A DNA stretch of 64,000 nt, taken from the NCBI RefSeq assembly GCF_013408425.1, contig NZ_JACBYV010000001.1:2914001-2978000 (forward strand). Direction: 5' to 3'. Below the pieces are notes generated by a model, which made no database searches, had not been told where the DNA came from, and worked only from the letters and a program-made list of their open reading frames with translations. Source of the stretch: Pseudomonas flavescens. Its GTDB lineage: Bacteria > Pseudomonadota > Gammaproteobacteria > Pseudomonadales > Pseudomonadaceae. Below are positions 28,562 to 36,613 of the stretch, one piece after another. The position numbers and the translations under genes were made by a program. The first letter of the stretch is position 1, and each line of letters begins with the position of its first letter.

Positions 28562-29007
28562 GGCAGCGACGTCCGCTGCAAGCGACCGGCGCTGTCCCAC
28601 TGCCACCGTTCGCCTCCATCGGGCCAATGCCAGCGCAGTGCCTGCGGACGACCGACCCCGTTTGGCGTGAAGACCAGACGCGGCTCACCGGCAGCCGGCC
28701 AGTCAGGTCGCAACATTGCCGGCCACTCCCCCAATGCGACCGCCTCGACCTGCCAGTGCAGTTGATCGTTGTCGCGTACCTGGCGCACGAACTCCGGGCG
28801 CTGGCCATTCCAGCGCAGGCCATGAATCTGTCCGGCATGCAGCGCCACTGCGGCCTGAGCGCGGCTGGCCGCGGCAAGGCGCTCCAGCGCCTGCTGTGCC
28901 GGCGCCTGACCGCTGTCGAGCCAGGCCACACTGAGGCTGGTCAGCAAGCCGGCGATGAACAGCACGACCAGCAGCTCCAGCAGGCTGAAACCGCGCTGCC
29001 TGGACAC
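28558..29007 (-). CDS. gspH: Type II secretion minor pseudopilin H
   Basis: A 149-residue minor pseudopilin with SRQRG/FSLLELLVVLFIAGLLT (cleavage after Gly6, Glu+5). The start codon is GTG at 29007: the preceding in-frame codon is TAG, so no earlier start is possible, and GGGAGC lies upstream. It follows gspG across a 246-bp gap filled with two palindromic repeats, so gspHIJLMN may depend on read-through or a secondary promoter. Confidence 0.85.
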   Translation of the reverse strand: MSRQRGFSLLELLVVLFIAGLLTSLSVAWLDSGQAPAQQALERLAAASRAQAAVALHAGQIHGLRWNGQRPEFVRQVRDNDQLHWQVEAVALGEWPAMLRPDWPAAGEPRLVFTPNGVGRPQALRWHWPDGGERWQWDSAGRLQRTSLP

Positions 29008-29028
29008 CTACCAGAGCTCCCGGCCATG

Positions 29029-29210
29029 TAGGGTGGACGACGCTTTGCCCGCCCACCGCTCACGATCGCAATGGTGGACAAAAAGAGCGTTGTCCACCCA
29101 ACGTACCGGTTCATCCACAATGGCATCAGCCACGCAGGATGGACGACGCTTCACCCGCCCACCGCTCACGATCGCAACGGTGGAAAAAAACGGCGTTGTC
29201 CATCCTACGT
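29029..29210. repeat. Two palindromic repeats inside the T2SS operon
   Basis: Two copies (about 29029-29105 and 29135-29210) of an imperfect palindrome lie between gspG and gspH. Each has outer arms of the type GGGTGGACGACGCTT...AGCGTTGTCCACCC and an identical core CCCACCGCTCACGATCGCAA. They are large enough to fold into stable RNA hairpins in the polycistronic message. Confidence 0.8.
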
Positions 29211-29253
29211 AAGGGCCTTCCACCCCGCTGTCATTCCGGTTCATGGCAACGTC

Positions 29254-29688
29254 TCAAAGCTCCCAGTTGCCCAGGTCGGCATCGATGCCCTCGCCGCCCG
29301 CGATGCCATCGGCGCCCAACGAATAGACATCGACCCGACCATGCTCGCCCGGGCTGCGGTACTGGTAGGAATTGCCCCACGGGTCCTGCGGCAAGCGGCG
29401 GATGTAACCGTCAGCGCGCCAGGAGCGCGGCAGCGGTTCGACGGTGGGTTTGATCACCAGGGCCGACAGCCCCTGCTCGTTACTGGGGAAGCGCAGGTTG
29501 TCGAGGCGGTACATGTCCAGGGCCTGTTCGAAGGTCGACAGATCGGCCATCACCTTCTGCTTCATGGCCTTGTCCTGGCTACCCAGCACGCTGGGCGCAA
29601 CCACGGCGATCAACAGCCCCATGATGAAGATCACCACCATGATTTCCATCAGGGTGAAGCCCCGTTGAGTGAAACGATTGCTGCACAT
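29254..29688 (-). CDS. gspG: Type II secretion major pseudopilin G
   Basis: A 144-residue major pseudopilin. The prepilin signal is FTQRG/FTLMEIMVVIFIMGLL (Glu+5 present). The C-terminal calcium-loop region includes RLPQDPWGNSYQY and DVYSLGADG, both diagnostic of GspG. The ATG at 29688 follows AGAGGAAAG; a TTG at 29706 that overlaps the gspF stop is less likely. It builds the pseudopilus piston of the secretion system. Confidence 0.93.
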   Translation of the reverse strand: MCSNRFTQRGFTLMEIMVVIFIMGLLIAVVAPSVLGSQDKAMKQKVMADLSTFEQALDMYRLDNLRFPSNEQGLSALVIKPTVEPLPRSWRADGYIRRLPQDPWGNSYQYRSPGEHGRVDVYSLGADGIAGGEGIDADLGNWEL

Positions 29689-29702
29689 GATGGCTTTCCT
29701 CT

Positions 29703-30905
29703 TCAAAGTGTCAGGCCCTGATTGAGCTGCATGATCGGCAGCAGCACGGCCATTACGATGAACAGCACCACGCCGCCCATCACCAGAATCATCAGGGGTT
29801 CGAATAGCGCCATGGCGGTGTCCACCTGGCGGGCGAAGCCACGCTCCTGGTTGTCCGCCACGCGTTCGAGCATGTCCGGCAGGGTGCCGCTGGCTTCGCC
29901 ACTGGCGACCATGTTCAGCAGCAACGGTGGAAAATGGCCGCTGGCCTCCAGAGCGCGGTGCAAGCTGACGCCGCCCTTCACCTCGCTGCCGACCCGCTCC
30001 AGGGCCAGGCGGATGCGCCGGTTGTTGACCGTGGCGGTCGCCACTTGCAGGGCTTCGAGCAATGGCACGCCACTGCCGGCGAGGATCGCCAGGCTGCGCG
30101 ACAGCCGGGCACTCTCCAGGACCTGCAGGAGCACGCCGACCTGGGGCAGGCGCAGCAGCAGGTCATCGCGGCGCAGGCACCAGTGCGGCTTGCGCAGCAG
30201 CAGCTTGCCGACCAATGCCGCCAGCAGTGCCGCTCCCAGCAGCCAGGGGCCGAGCAGCACCAGCGTATTGCTGATGCCGATCAGCAGCGTGGTGATCCAC
30301 GGCAGGCTCTGCCCGGCATGGGTGAACTGTTCGGTGAGTTTGGGCACCACGAAGGTCATCAGGCCGATCACCACGGCCAGGGAAACGCCCATCAGCACGG
30401 CCGGATATATCAGCGCGGTGCGGGCCTTGTGCTGTTGCCGCTGGACCTGTTCCAGGTGCTCGGCCAGGCGCTCGAGCACCTGGGCCAGGCGACCGGAGCG
30501 CTCGCCCGCCTCGACCAGCGCGCAATACAGCGTCGAGAACACGCCGCCCTGACGCGCCAGGCTGCGGGCCAGGCCAACGCCCTCGGCGAGGGAGCCGCGC
30601 ACCGCCACCAGCAGGCTGCGCAGCGCTGGCTGGACCAGCTGCCGCTCCAGAGTACCCAGTGCGTCGACCAGCGGAATGCCTGCGCCGGTGAGGGTCGCCA
30701 GTTGCCGGGTCAGCTCGCACAGTTGCGCACGGCTGACCCGCTGGCGGCGCGGCTGCCGGCTTTGCGGGTCGTGACGATGCAACTCGCGGGCGAACAAGCC
30801 GCTCTCGCGCAGCAGCTGCCGGGCGTGGCGCTCGCTGTCCGCCTGCAGACTGGCCTTGTGCGGCTTGCCAGCCAGGTCGACGGCCTGATAGCGATAGGTC
30901 GGCAT
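29703..30905 (-). CDS. gspF: Type II secretion inner-membrane platform protein F
   Basis: A 400-residue polytopic protein with two GspF domains (about 70-190 and 270-395) and three membrane segments, at about 170-190, 210-240 and 370-390. The N-terminal segment YRYQAVDLAGKPHKASLQA is typical. Family motifs GIPLVDALGTLERQ and GVPLLEALQVA are present. It couples the GspE motor to pseudopilus assembly. Two bases separate it from gspE. Confidence 0.92.
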   Translation of the reverse strand: MPTYRYQAVDLAGKPHKASLQADSERHARQLLRESGLFARELHRHDPQSRQPRRQRVSRAQLCELTRQLATLTGAGIPLVDALGTLERQLVQPALRSLLVAVRGSLAEGVGLARSLARQGGVFSTLYCALVEAGERSGRLAQVLERLAEHLEQVQRQQHKARTALIYPAVLMGVSLAVVIGLMTFVVPKLTEQFTHAGQSLPWITTLLIGISNTLVLLGPWLLGAALLAALVGKLLLRKPHWCLRRDDLLLRLPQVGVLLQVLESARLSRSLAILAGSGVPLLEALQVATATVNNRRIRLALERVGSEVKGGVSLHRALEASGHFPPLLLNMVASGEASGTLPDMLERVADNQERGFARQVDTAMALFEPLMILVMGGVVLFIVMAVLLPIMQLNQGLTL

Positions 30906-30907
30906 AC

Positions 30908-32362
30908 TCAGCCCTGCACCGCACGCAGCACTTCAGCGAGGCTGGTGTCGCCGCGTGCCAGGCAGTCGCAGGCCATGGCCGACAGGCTCTGCCGACGATC
31001 CTCGAGGTAGGCCTGCATGCTCACCTCGCTGGCGCCGCTGTACAGCAGCGCGATCAGCCCGGCATCCAGCTCGATGAATTCGTAGAGCCCCAGGCGGCCC
31101 TGATAACCGCAACCCTGGCACTCTTCGCAGCCGACCGGATGAAAGCTGTACTCGAGGCCGGCCAGCTCCGGCATCAACTGCCGTTCGGCGGCCTGCAAGG
31201 GTCTACGCTCGGCGCAACTGCACAGGCGGCGCACCAGGCGCTGGGCGAGCACGCCACGCAGGCAGGAGGCGATCAGGAAGGGCTCGATACCCATGTCGCG
31301 CAGCCGCGTCACGGCGCCCACTGCGCTGTTGGTATGCAGCGTCGACAACACCAGATGCCCGGTGAGACTGGCCTGCACGGCAATCTGCGCGGTTTCCCGA
31401 TCACGGATTTCGCCAAGCATGATCACGTCCGGGTCCTGACGCAGGATCGCCCGCAGGCCACTGGCGAATGTCAGCCCGGCACGCGGGTTGATGGCGGTCT
31501 GGCCGATACCGGTGATGGCGTATTCCACCGGGTCTTCGACGGTGAGGATGTTGCGGCTGCCGTCATTCAGGCTGTTGAGGCTGGCGTAGAGGGTGGTGGT
31601 CTTGCCCGAGCCGGTCGGGCCGGTGCTCAGCACGATGCCGTTGGGGCGGCCCAGACAGGCACGCAAGCCCTGCTCCACGGCAGGCGGCATTCCCAGGTTG
31701 GGCAGCGCCAGCAGGCTGGCCTGCTTGTCCAACACACGCATCACCACCCGCTCGCCATGAATGCCCGGCAGCGTGGAAACCCGCACGTCGACCTCGCGGC
31801 CGGCGGCCCGCAGGGTGATGCGGCCATCCTGGGGCTGGCGTTTTTCGGCGATGTCCAGCCGTGCCATGACCTTGATCCGCGACACCAGCATGGCTGACAA
31901 CGCCCGTGGCGGGCGCAGAACCTCGCGCAGGTGGCCGTCGATGCGCAGGCGCACCACCAGGCTCTGCTCGAAGGTCTCGATATGGATATCCGAGGCCTGC
32001 AACTGCAGCGCCTGGGCGAACAGGCCATTGATCAGGCGGATCACCGGCGCCTCGTCGTCGCTCTCGAGCAGGTCCTCGATGCGTGGCATGTCATTCATCA
32101 GGCTGTCGAGATCGACCTGTTCGCCAATGCCCTCGATCAGCGCCGCATTCGCCCCCTCGCCGGCCTGGTACAGCTGGCCCAGGCGCCGTTCGAACTCGGC
32201 CCGCGGCAAGTGACACACCGCGCCGGGCGCACCTTCGACACGCAACAGTTCCTGCAACTGGTCGCTGTCGGCGTCATCGCACAGCCACAGGCTCCAGCTA
32301 CCCTCGCTGGGCACCCAGGCCAGGCCGGCCTGACGGGCCAGACGGTAGGGCAACAGGCTCAT
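30908..32362 (-). CDS. gspE: Type II secretion ATPase E
   Basis: A 484-residue hexameric traffic ATPase. Features are Walker A GPTGSGKTTTLYASL (about 250), the Asp box, Walker B-like VIMLGEIRDRETA (about 315), the His box TGHLVLSTLHTNSAVG and a cysteine-rich zinc module ending in CEECQGCGYQGRLG (about 410-425). The N1E domain binds GspL. The ATG at 32362 shares one base with the gspD stop. Confidence 0.94.
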   Translation of the reverse strand: MSLLPYRLARQAGLAWVPSEGSWSLWLCDDADSDQLQELLRVEGAPGAVCHLPRAEFERRLGQLYQAGEGANAALIEGIGEQVDLDSLMNDMPRIEDLLESDDEAPVIRLINGLFAQALQLQASDIHIETFEQSLVVRLRIDGHLREVLRPPRALSAMLVSRIKVMARLDIAEKRQPQDGRITLRAAGREVDVRVSTLPGIHGERVVMRVLDKQASLLALPNLGMPPAVEQGLRACLGRPNGIVLSTGPTGSGKTTTLYASLNSLNDGSRNILTVEDPVEYAITGIGQTAINPRAGLTFASGLRAILRQDPDVIMLGEIRDRETAQIAVQASLTGHLVLSTLHTNSAVGAVTRLRDMGIEPFLIASCLRGVLAQRLVRRLCSCAERRPLQAAERQLMPELAGLEYSFHPVGCEECQGCGYQGRLGLYEFIELDAGLIALLYSGASEVSMQAYLEDRRQSLSAMACDCLARGDTSLAEVLRAVQG

Positions 32363-34314
32363 TACCAGGCGCCTCCATCGAGGCGTGCGCGGCTTGCCGG
32401 GAAGAGCTGCTGCAGCCGGGCATCGCCATCCAGCGCGGGTAATTTGAGCGCCGTCTCGCGCTGCAGATTCTGGTATTTGTCGGCGCTGAAACTGGCGATG
32501 CTTGGCCCGTCACGCAGGATGCGCGGACGAATGAACACCATCAGGTTCTGTTTGACGCCGCTCTTGCCGGAGGAACGAAACAGCCGGCCGAGCCCGGGAA
32601 TGTCACCGAGCAGCGGTACTTTCTGATCCGTATTGCTGACTTCATCGCTGATCAGCCCGCCGAGAATGATCAGGCCATTGTCCTCGACCATCACCTTGGT
32701 CTTGATCTCGCGCTTGTTGGTGATCACATCGCTGGCCGAGGCGTAGTCGGCGATCGAAGACACTTCCTGAACGATATCCAGACGCACGCTGTTGTCGATA
32801 TTGATCTGCGGCTTGATGCGCAACTTCACACCGACCTCGCGGCGCTCGATGGTCTGGTACGGGTTGCTGTTGTTCTGGGTCACCGAACCGGTGACGAAAG
32901 GCACTTCCTGGCCAACCAGAATCGACGCCTCGGCGTTGTCCAGGGTCAGCAGCGTCGGCGTGGACAGCAGGTTGAAGCCGCTCTTGCTCTTCAACGCGTT
33001 GAGCAGCACGGCGAAATTGAACCCGCCACCGAAATGGCCGATGCCGGCGGTCGCGCCGTTGACCCCCGAAAGCAGCTCACCAAGGGCGGCATTGTCACCA
33101 CTGGCCGCCGCACCGGCGATACCCGCGATGTTCGCGCCGCCCGCGCTGAAGTTGACCACCCCGGCGCCAAGTTTCTCGTCGGCGAACAGCCACTGCACGC
33201 CCAGCTCTTCGGCACGGGAATCGGAGACCTCGGCGATGATCGCCTCGACCACCACTTGAGCACGGCGGATGTCCAGTTGTTCGACGATGGAGCGGTAGGC
33301 TGCCAGCTCGCTGTCCGGGCCGACCATCACCACTGCGTTGGTGCCCTCCTCGTACTCCAGGCGTACCCCCGAATCACTGATCGGCAGGCGCGCAGCCTGG
33401 ACGCCCTCCGTGCCCTCGCCGGGGGCCTGGGGGGCCTCCTGACTGAGACCGCGCAACACCTTCACCACCTCACTGGCGTTGGCATGGCGCAGGTAGATCA
33501 CCTGGGTATTGGAGCTGCGCAGTTCGCCACCCGGCCGATCCAGTTGTGTCAGCAGGGCGCGCACCCTTTCGCGGCTATCGGCACTGCCTCGTACCAGCAA
33601 GGCGTTGCTGCGCGGATCGGCGATCACCTGGGCGCTGTCGCCGCCCTTCTCGCTGGCCAGCAGGCGAGTGATCAGCACGCTGGTGTCGGCAGCGCTGGCA
33701 TGCTGCAGGGGCATCACCTGCAACGGCTCGTCACTGACCTGATCGAGCTCGGCCAATAGACGATCGATACGTTCCAGATTGCTGCGCCAGTCGGTGACCA
33801 CCAGCAGGTTGGCGGCGGGATACGGTGTGATGACACCCACCCGAGGGTCGATCAGCGGCTTGAGGATGCCGAGCAGCTGTTCGCTGGCAGCGTTGCGTAC
33901 GCTGAATACCCGGGTGGCGATACCATCGCCGCCCGCCTGCTGCCCGCCGCTGGGGTCCACGGGCACCGGCTCCAGGCGCGCCGCCTGATCGGGGAGAATC
34001 TTCACGCTGCCGTTAGGCAGATTGACCGCGGCGAAACCCTGGGCACGCAGTTGCGCGAGGAAGATGTCGTAGATCGCTTCGCTGTCATGGCGCTCGACCG
34101 TGCGCACGGTGACCTTGCCCTTGACCCGCGGGTCGACGATAAAGGTCGTCCCGGTGATCTGCGACACGCTGTCGATGAACTCGCTGAGCTCGGTGTCGAC
34201 GAAATTCACCTCGTACAGCGGCGACTCGGCGACCGGCAGATCCAGCACGTCATCGGCCAGAGACTGGGTCGAGCCCAAGGCCAGCAGAGCGGCCAGGCAG
34301 TAGCGAACGATCAT
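32362..34314 (-). CDS. gspD: Type II secretion secretin D
   Basis: A 650-residue outer-membrane channel subunit: signal peptide (1-20), N0 (about 32-105, YEVNFVDTELSEFIDSVSQI), N1-N3 repeats (about 125-330) and the secretin core (about 340-600), including VPFVTGSVTQ, KLRIKPQIN and GLIILGGLISDE. The C-terminal tail has no obvious pilotin-binding S domain and no gspS gene is nearby. Closely spaced with gspC upstream (3 bp) and gspE downstream (overlap). Confidence 0.94.
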   Translation of the reverse strand: MIVRYCLAALLALGSTQSLADDVLDLPVAESPLYEVNFVDTELSEFIDSVSQITGTTFIVDPRVKGKVTVRTVERHDSEAIYDIFLAQLRAQGFAAVNLPNGSVKILPDQAARLEPVPVDPSGGQQAGGDGIATRVFSVRNAASEQLLGILKPLIDPRVGVITPYPAANLLVVTDWRSNLERIDRLLAELDQVSDEPLQVMPLQHASAADTSVLITRLLASEKGGDSAQVIADPRSNALLVRGSADSRERVRALLTQLDRPGGELRSSNTQVIYLRHANASEVVKVLRGLSQEAPQAPGEGTEGVQAARLPISDSGVRLEYEEGTNAVVMVGPDSELAAYRSIVEQLDIRRAQVVVEAIIAEVSDSRAEELGVQWLFADEKLGAGVVNFSAGGANIAGIAGAAASGDNAALGELLSGVNGATAGIGHFGGGFNFAVLLNALKSKSGFNLLSTPTLLTLDNAEASILVGQEVPFVTGSVTQNNSNPYQTIERREVGVKLRIKPQINIDNSVRLDIVQEVSSIADYASASDVITNKREIKTKVMVEDNGLIILGGLISDEVSNTDQKVPLLGDIPGLGRLFRSSGKSGVKQNLMVFIRPRILRDGPSIASFSADKYQNLQRETALKLPALDGDARLQQLFPASRARLDGGAW

Positions 34315-34317
34315 CTC

Positions 34318-34743
34318 TTATCCTTGCCGCTTGAAGCCGGTCACGGCAGGCCGTGGCGGCCAGGGCAGGCGCTCGCGCCGCCCCTGGTTATCGAAAATAA
34401 GCCCTGTTTCGTCGATGTCCTGCAGCACGATGCCGGGCCCCAGGCGTTGCCCACGGCTGAAGCTGCGGACCTGCTCGCCGTAGCGCAACACCACCACGGT
34501 GGCGCTCAGCGGCACCGCGCGCAGCCCGCCCAGGTACTGGATCGGCAGGCGCGTGAGCGGCAGTGCGTCGCCATCGGCATTCAGTTGCCAGTGGCCCACC
34601 AGCAGGCCAGGGGGCGCTGCCACATCGACGGCAGCGGCACGGGCCGGTTGCGGTTCACGGCTGAGCTGCAATACGCACTGCGCCGCCAGCCAGGCACCGA
34701 GGGTCAGCCAAAAGCCGCTCCACAGTCGCTGCGCGCTGATCAA
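34318..34743 (-). CDS. gspC: Type II secretion protein C, short form
   Basis: A 141-residue bitopic protein: a membrane anchor (about 6-24) and a homology region (about 60-125; IQYLGGLRAVPLSATVVVLR, FSRGQRLGPGIVLQDID) that contacts the secretin N0 domain. It lacks the C-terminal PDZ or coiled-coil domain of typical 270-residue GspC proteins. The start is TTG at 34743, overlapping the phosphatase stop as TTGA with AGAGG six bases upstream; no internal methionine is available. Confidence 0.82.
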   Translation of the reverse strand: MISAQRLWSGFWLTLGAWLAAQCVLQLSREPQPARAAAVDVAAPPGLLVGHWQLNADGDALPLTRLPIQYLGGLRAVPLSATVVVLRYGEQVRSFSRGQRLGPGIVLQDIDETGLIFDNQGRRERLPWPPRPAVTGFKRQG

Positions 34744-36371
34744 CTGACGCCTCTGGGATGCCAGCCGGGATGGCCCTGTACGTAACGCACGCTGGGCAGA
34801 TGCAGAGCAGGTAGCTGCCAGTCGCTTGGCTGCCTGGTCAGCCAGGCTTCCACACGCTGCCAGAGGGGTTCGCCTGGGCTGGCGTCATCGGTCAGTGACA
34901 CGCTGCGGCACAGGCCGTCGAGTGGAGCCAGACCGGAAACCCGCTTGCCGGTCGGGCTGTAGTTGACCTGCCAGGCCTGCCCCTGCCAGCGCGGCAGATC
35001 CTGGCTGTTGTCGAGCAACAGGGGATCGCCGAACAGTTGATCGGCTGCGTTTTCCAGCACGCTTTCGAGCGGCTTTACCGGCGCCTCCACGACGGGGGCC
35101 GGATAGCCGCCAGTCAGGCTGATCAGTTGTTCTCGGGTAATCGCCTGGCCAGCGGCTACCGGGCTGTCGTAACGCAGGCCAGGCAGCAACACCTGCATCT
35201 GGCCGTCATCGGAGAGCGCCTGATGCAGCAGGCGGTCCCAGCTGCCACCCCGGGTGTCGCGACGCCACAGCGCCTGCGGCGCCTTGGCCAGGGGCTGATC
35301 GAGCCAGGCGGCGTGAGGCGCTCGCTGGCCCTGCAACTGCGTCCGCAGGCGCGCCGCATGCGCCTGACCTGCCGGGGACAGCAGATGTTCGAACGCTGGG
35401 TGAAAGCGCGCGACGAAGGTCCATTGCCCCGCCTGCCGCTGGCAAGCGATATGAAAGGCACCGCTGGCCCGGCAGCCGCCCAGCACCACCGGCACCCGTC
35501 TGCCGCTGCTCTGCAGCACCTCGATCGGCGCCGGCCAGAAGTCCTGACCACGGGCACACAACAGCAGATCGGCATCGCTCAGTCGTTCGGCCAGCCACAG
35601 GCCGGGACCGGTCCCCACATCGGCCAGGGCGATGACCAGATCGGCCTGGGCACGTGCTTCCCTGAAGGCCGGTAGCAGCGATTGGTACCACTGTTTCAGT
35701 GAGGCATTCTGATCCCCGGCATAAGGGTCGGTAATCCCCACTACCGCGATCCGCACCCCGGCGCGCCGGATGATGGTGAAAGGCTCGCTACCCAGCGCCT
35801 CGGCGTCTGCAAGGCCGGCACCGACGACGGGCCGAGCGAAATGCCGATAAAGGCCGGCACAGCGTTGTGGCCACAGCACGCGTTCATCGCTGCTGACCCG
35901 CACCTCGCTGCCCAGCAACTGGCTACCCTGCGCGCCACTCTCTCCCTGGGTCAGATAGGCCAGCCCACTGCCGTTCCAGCCCTGGCCGTTCTCCAGGGTC
36001 AGGCAGCGCTCGGCGCCGTGGCGCTGACGCAGCTCTTCCAGCAAGGCACCCAGTACGGCGTAACCACCGGTACTGACGCCTTCGGCCAGGCGCGCATCGA
36101 GCAGCGGATTGAGTTCGCTGCGGGCCTGGTGGGCATTGCTGCCACTGAGCCAGGGCGCTCGCCCAAGGTGGGAAACCGGCCCCAGTCGAGTGGCCGGCAC
36201 CACCGGTTGACCCGGCTGGCGGGCATCCAGGGTATCGGCGAAATACAGCAATTCCAGTTCGGATTGGCCATTCTGCCGCGGGGTTGCGAAGCCCGAGCAG
36301 GCGCTGAGCATCGGGGCCATTGCACCGATGCCCATCCAGCTCATCACTTCACGTCTGCCGATGTTCGTCAT
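34740..36371 (-). CDS. Tat-exported 5'-nucleotidase/SoxB-like phosphatase, likely T2SS substrate
   Basis: A 543-residue exported metallophosphoesterase-type protein. The start at 36371 gives MTNIGRREVMSWMGIGAMAP with a twin arginine (6-7) and a lipobox LSAC (Cys25); an in-frame ATG at 36398 would add nine residues. The body resembles UshA/SoxB-type 5'-nucleotidases: LLYFADTLDARQPG replaces the usual metal-binding TND.H start, VVGITDPYAGDQN, and a C-terminal substrate domain with SLTGGYPAPVV and VNYSPTGKRVSGL. Several classical metal ligands are not evident, so activity is uncertain. It is the first gene of the gsp operon (TTGA overlap with gspC) and lies behind a Pho-box array. P. putida UxpA is a plausible counterpart (recollection, unverified). 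Confidence 0.75.
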   Translation of the reverse strand: MTNIGRREVMSWMGIGAMAPMLSACSGFATPRQNGQSELELLYFADTLDARQPGQPVVPATRLGPVSHLGRAPWLSGSNAHQARSELNPLLDARLAEGVSTGGYAVLGALLEELRQRHGAERCLTLENGQGWNGSGLAYLTQGESGAQGSQLLGSEVRVSSDERVLWPQRCAGLYRHFARPVVGAGLADAEALGSEPFTIIRRAGVRIAVVGITDPYAGDQNASLKQWYQSLLPAFREARAQADLVIALADVGTGPGLWLAERLSDADLLLCARGQDFWPAPIEVLQSSGRRVPVVLGGCRASGAFHIACQRQAGQWTFVARFHPAFEHLLSPAGQAHAARLRTQLQGQRAPHAAWLDQPLAKAPQALWRRDTRGGSWDRLLHQALSDDGQMQVLLPGLRYDSPVAAGQAITREQLISLTGGYPAPVVEAPVKPLESVLENAADQLFGDPLLLDNSQDLPRWQGQAWQVNYSPTGKRVSGLAPLDGLCRSVSLTDDASPGEPLWQRVEAWLTRQPSDWQLPALHLPSVRYVQGHPGWHPRGVS

Positions 36372-36415
36372 CGCCCCGCTCGCCTCATCTTTATGCATTG
36401 TCGGGGCGGGATACT

Positions 36416-36455
36416 GGGCAGCTTATGTGACAGTTTAATGGCGGTTATTCGACAG
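36416..36455 (-). promoter_or_regulatory. Candidate Pho box for the phosphatase-gsp operon
   Basis: Read on the minus strand, 7-mers CTGTCGA, CCGCCAT, CTGTCAC and GCTGCCC follow one another at an exact 11-bp period, separated by ATAA, TAAA and ATAA. Two match the PhoB half-site CTGTCAT at five or six positions. They lie 45-85 bp upstream of the operon's first start codon. Confidence 0.68.
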
Positions 36456-36502
36456 CCATACCTCGGTCATCAATCGAAAAAATCAGATAAATCAGAAAGG
36501 TA

Positions 36503-36553
36503 GCGTCACAAAGCTTTCAATAGCCGTTAACAGAACTGCCAGAAAATCATCAC
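36503..36553 (+). promoter_or_regulatory. Candidate Pho box for the PhoX-type phosphatase gene
   Basis: On the plus strand, 7-mers GCGTCAC, CTTTCAA, CGTTAAC, CTGCCAG and TCATCAC recur at an 11-bp period with A-rich 4-bp linkers, as in PhoB operators. A possible -10 (TCTAAA, 36562-36567) follows about 10-20 bp downstream, where PhoB-dependent promoters lack a -35. Confidence 0.62.
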
Positions 36554-36613
36554 ATTCGGTCTCTAAAGTCCCGGTTTCCTCAAGCCGCTTCAACAGAAAA
36601 AGGACATGACCTG

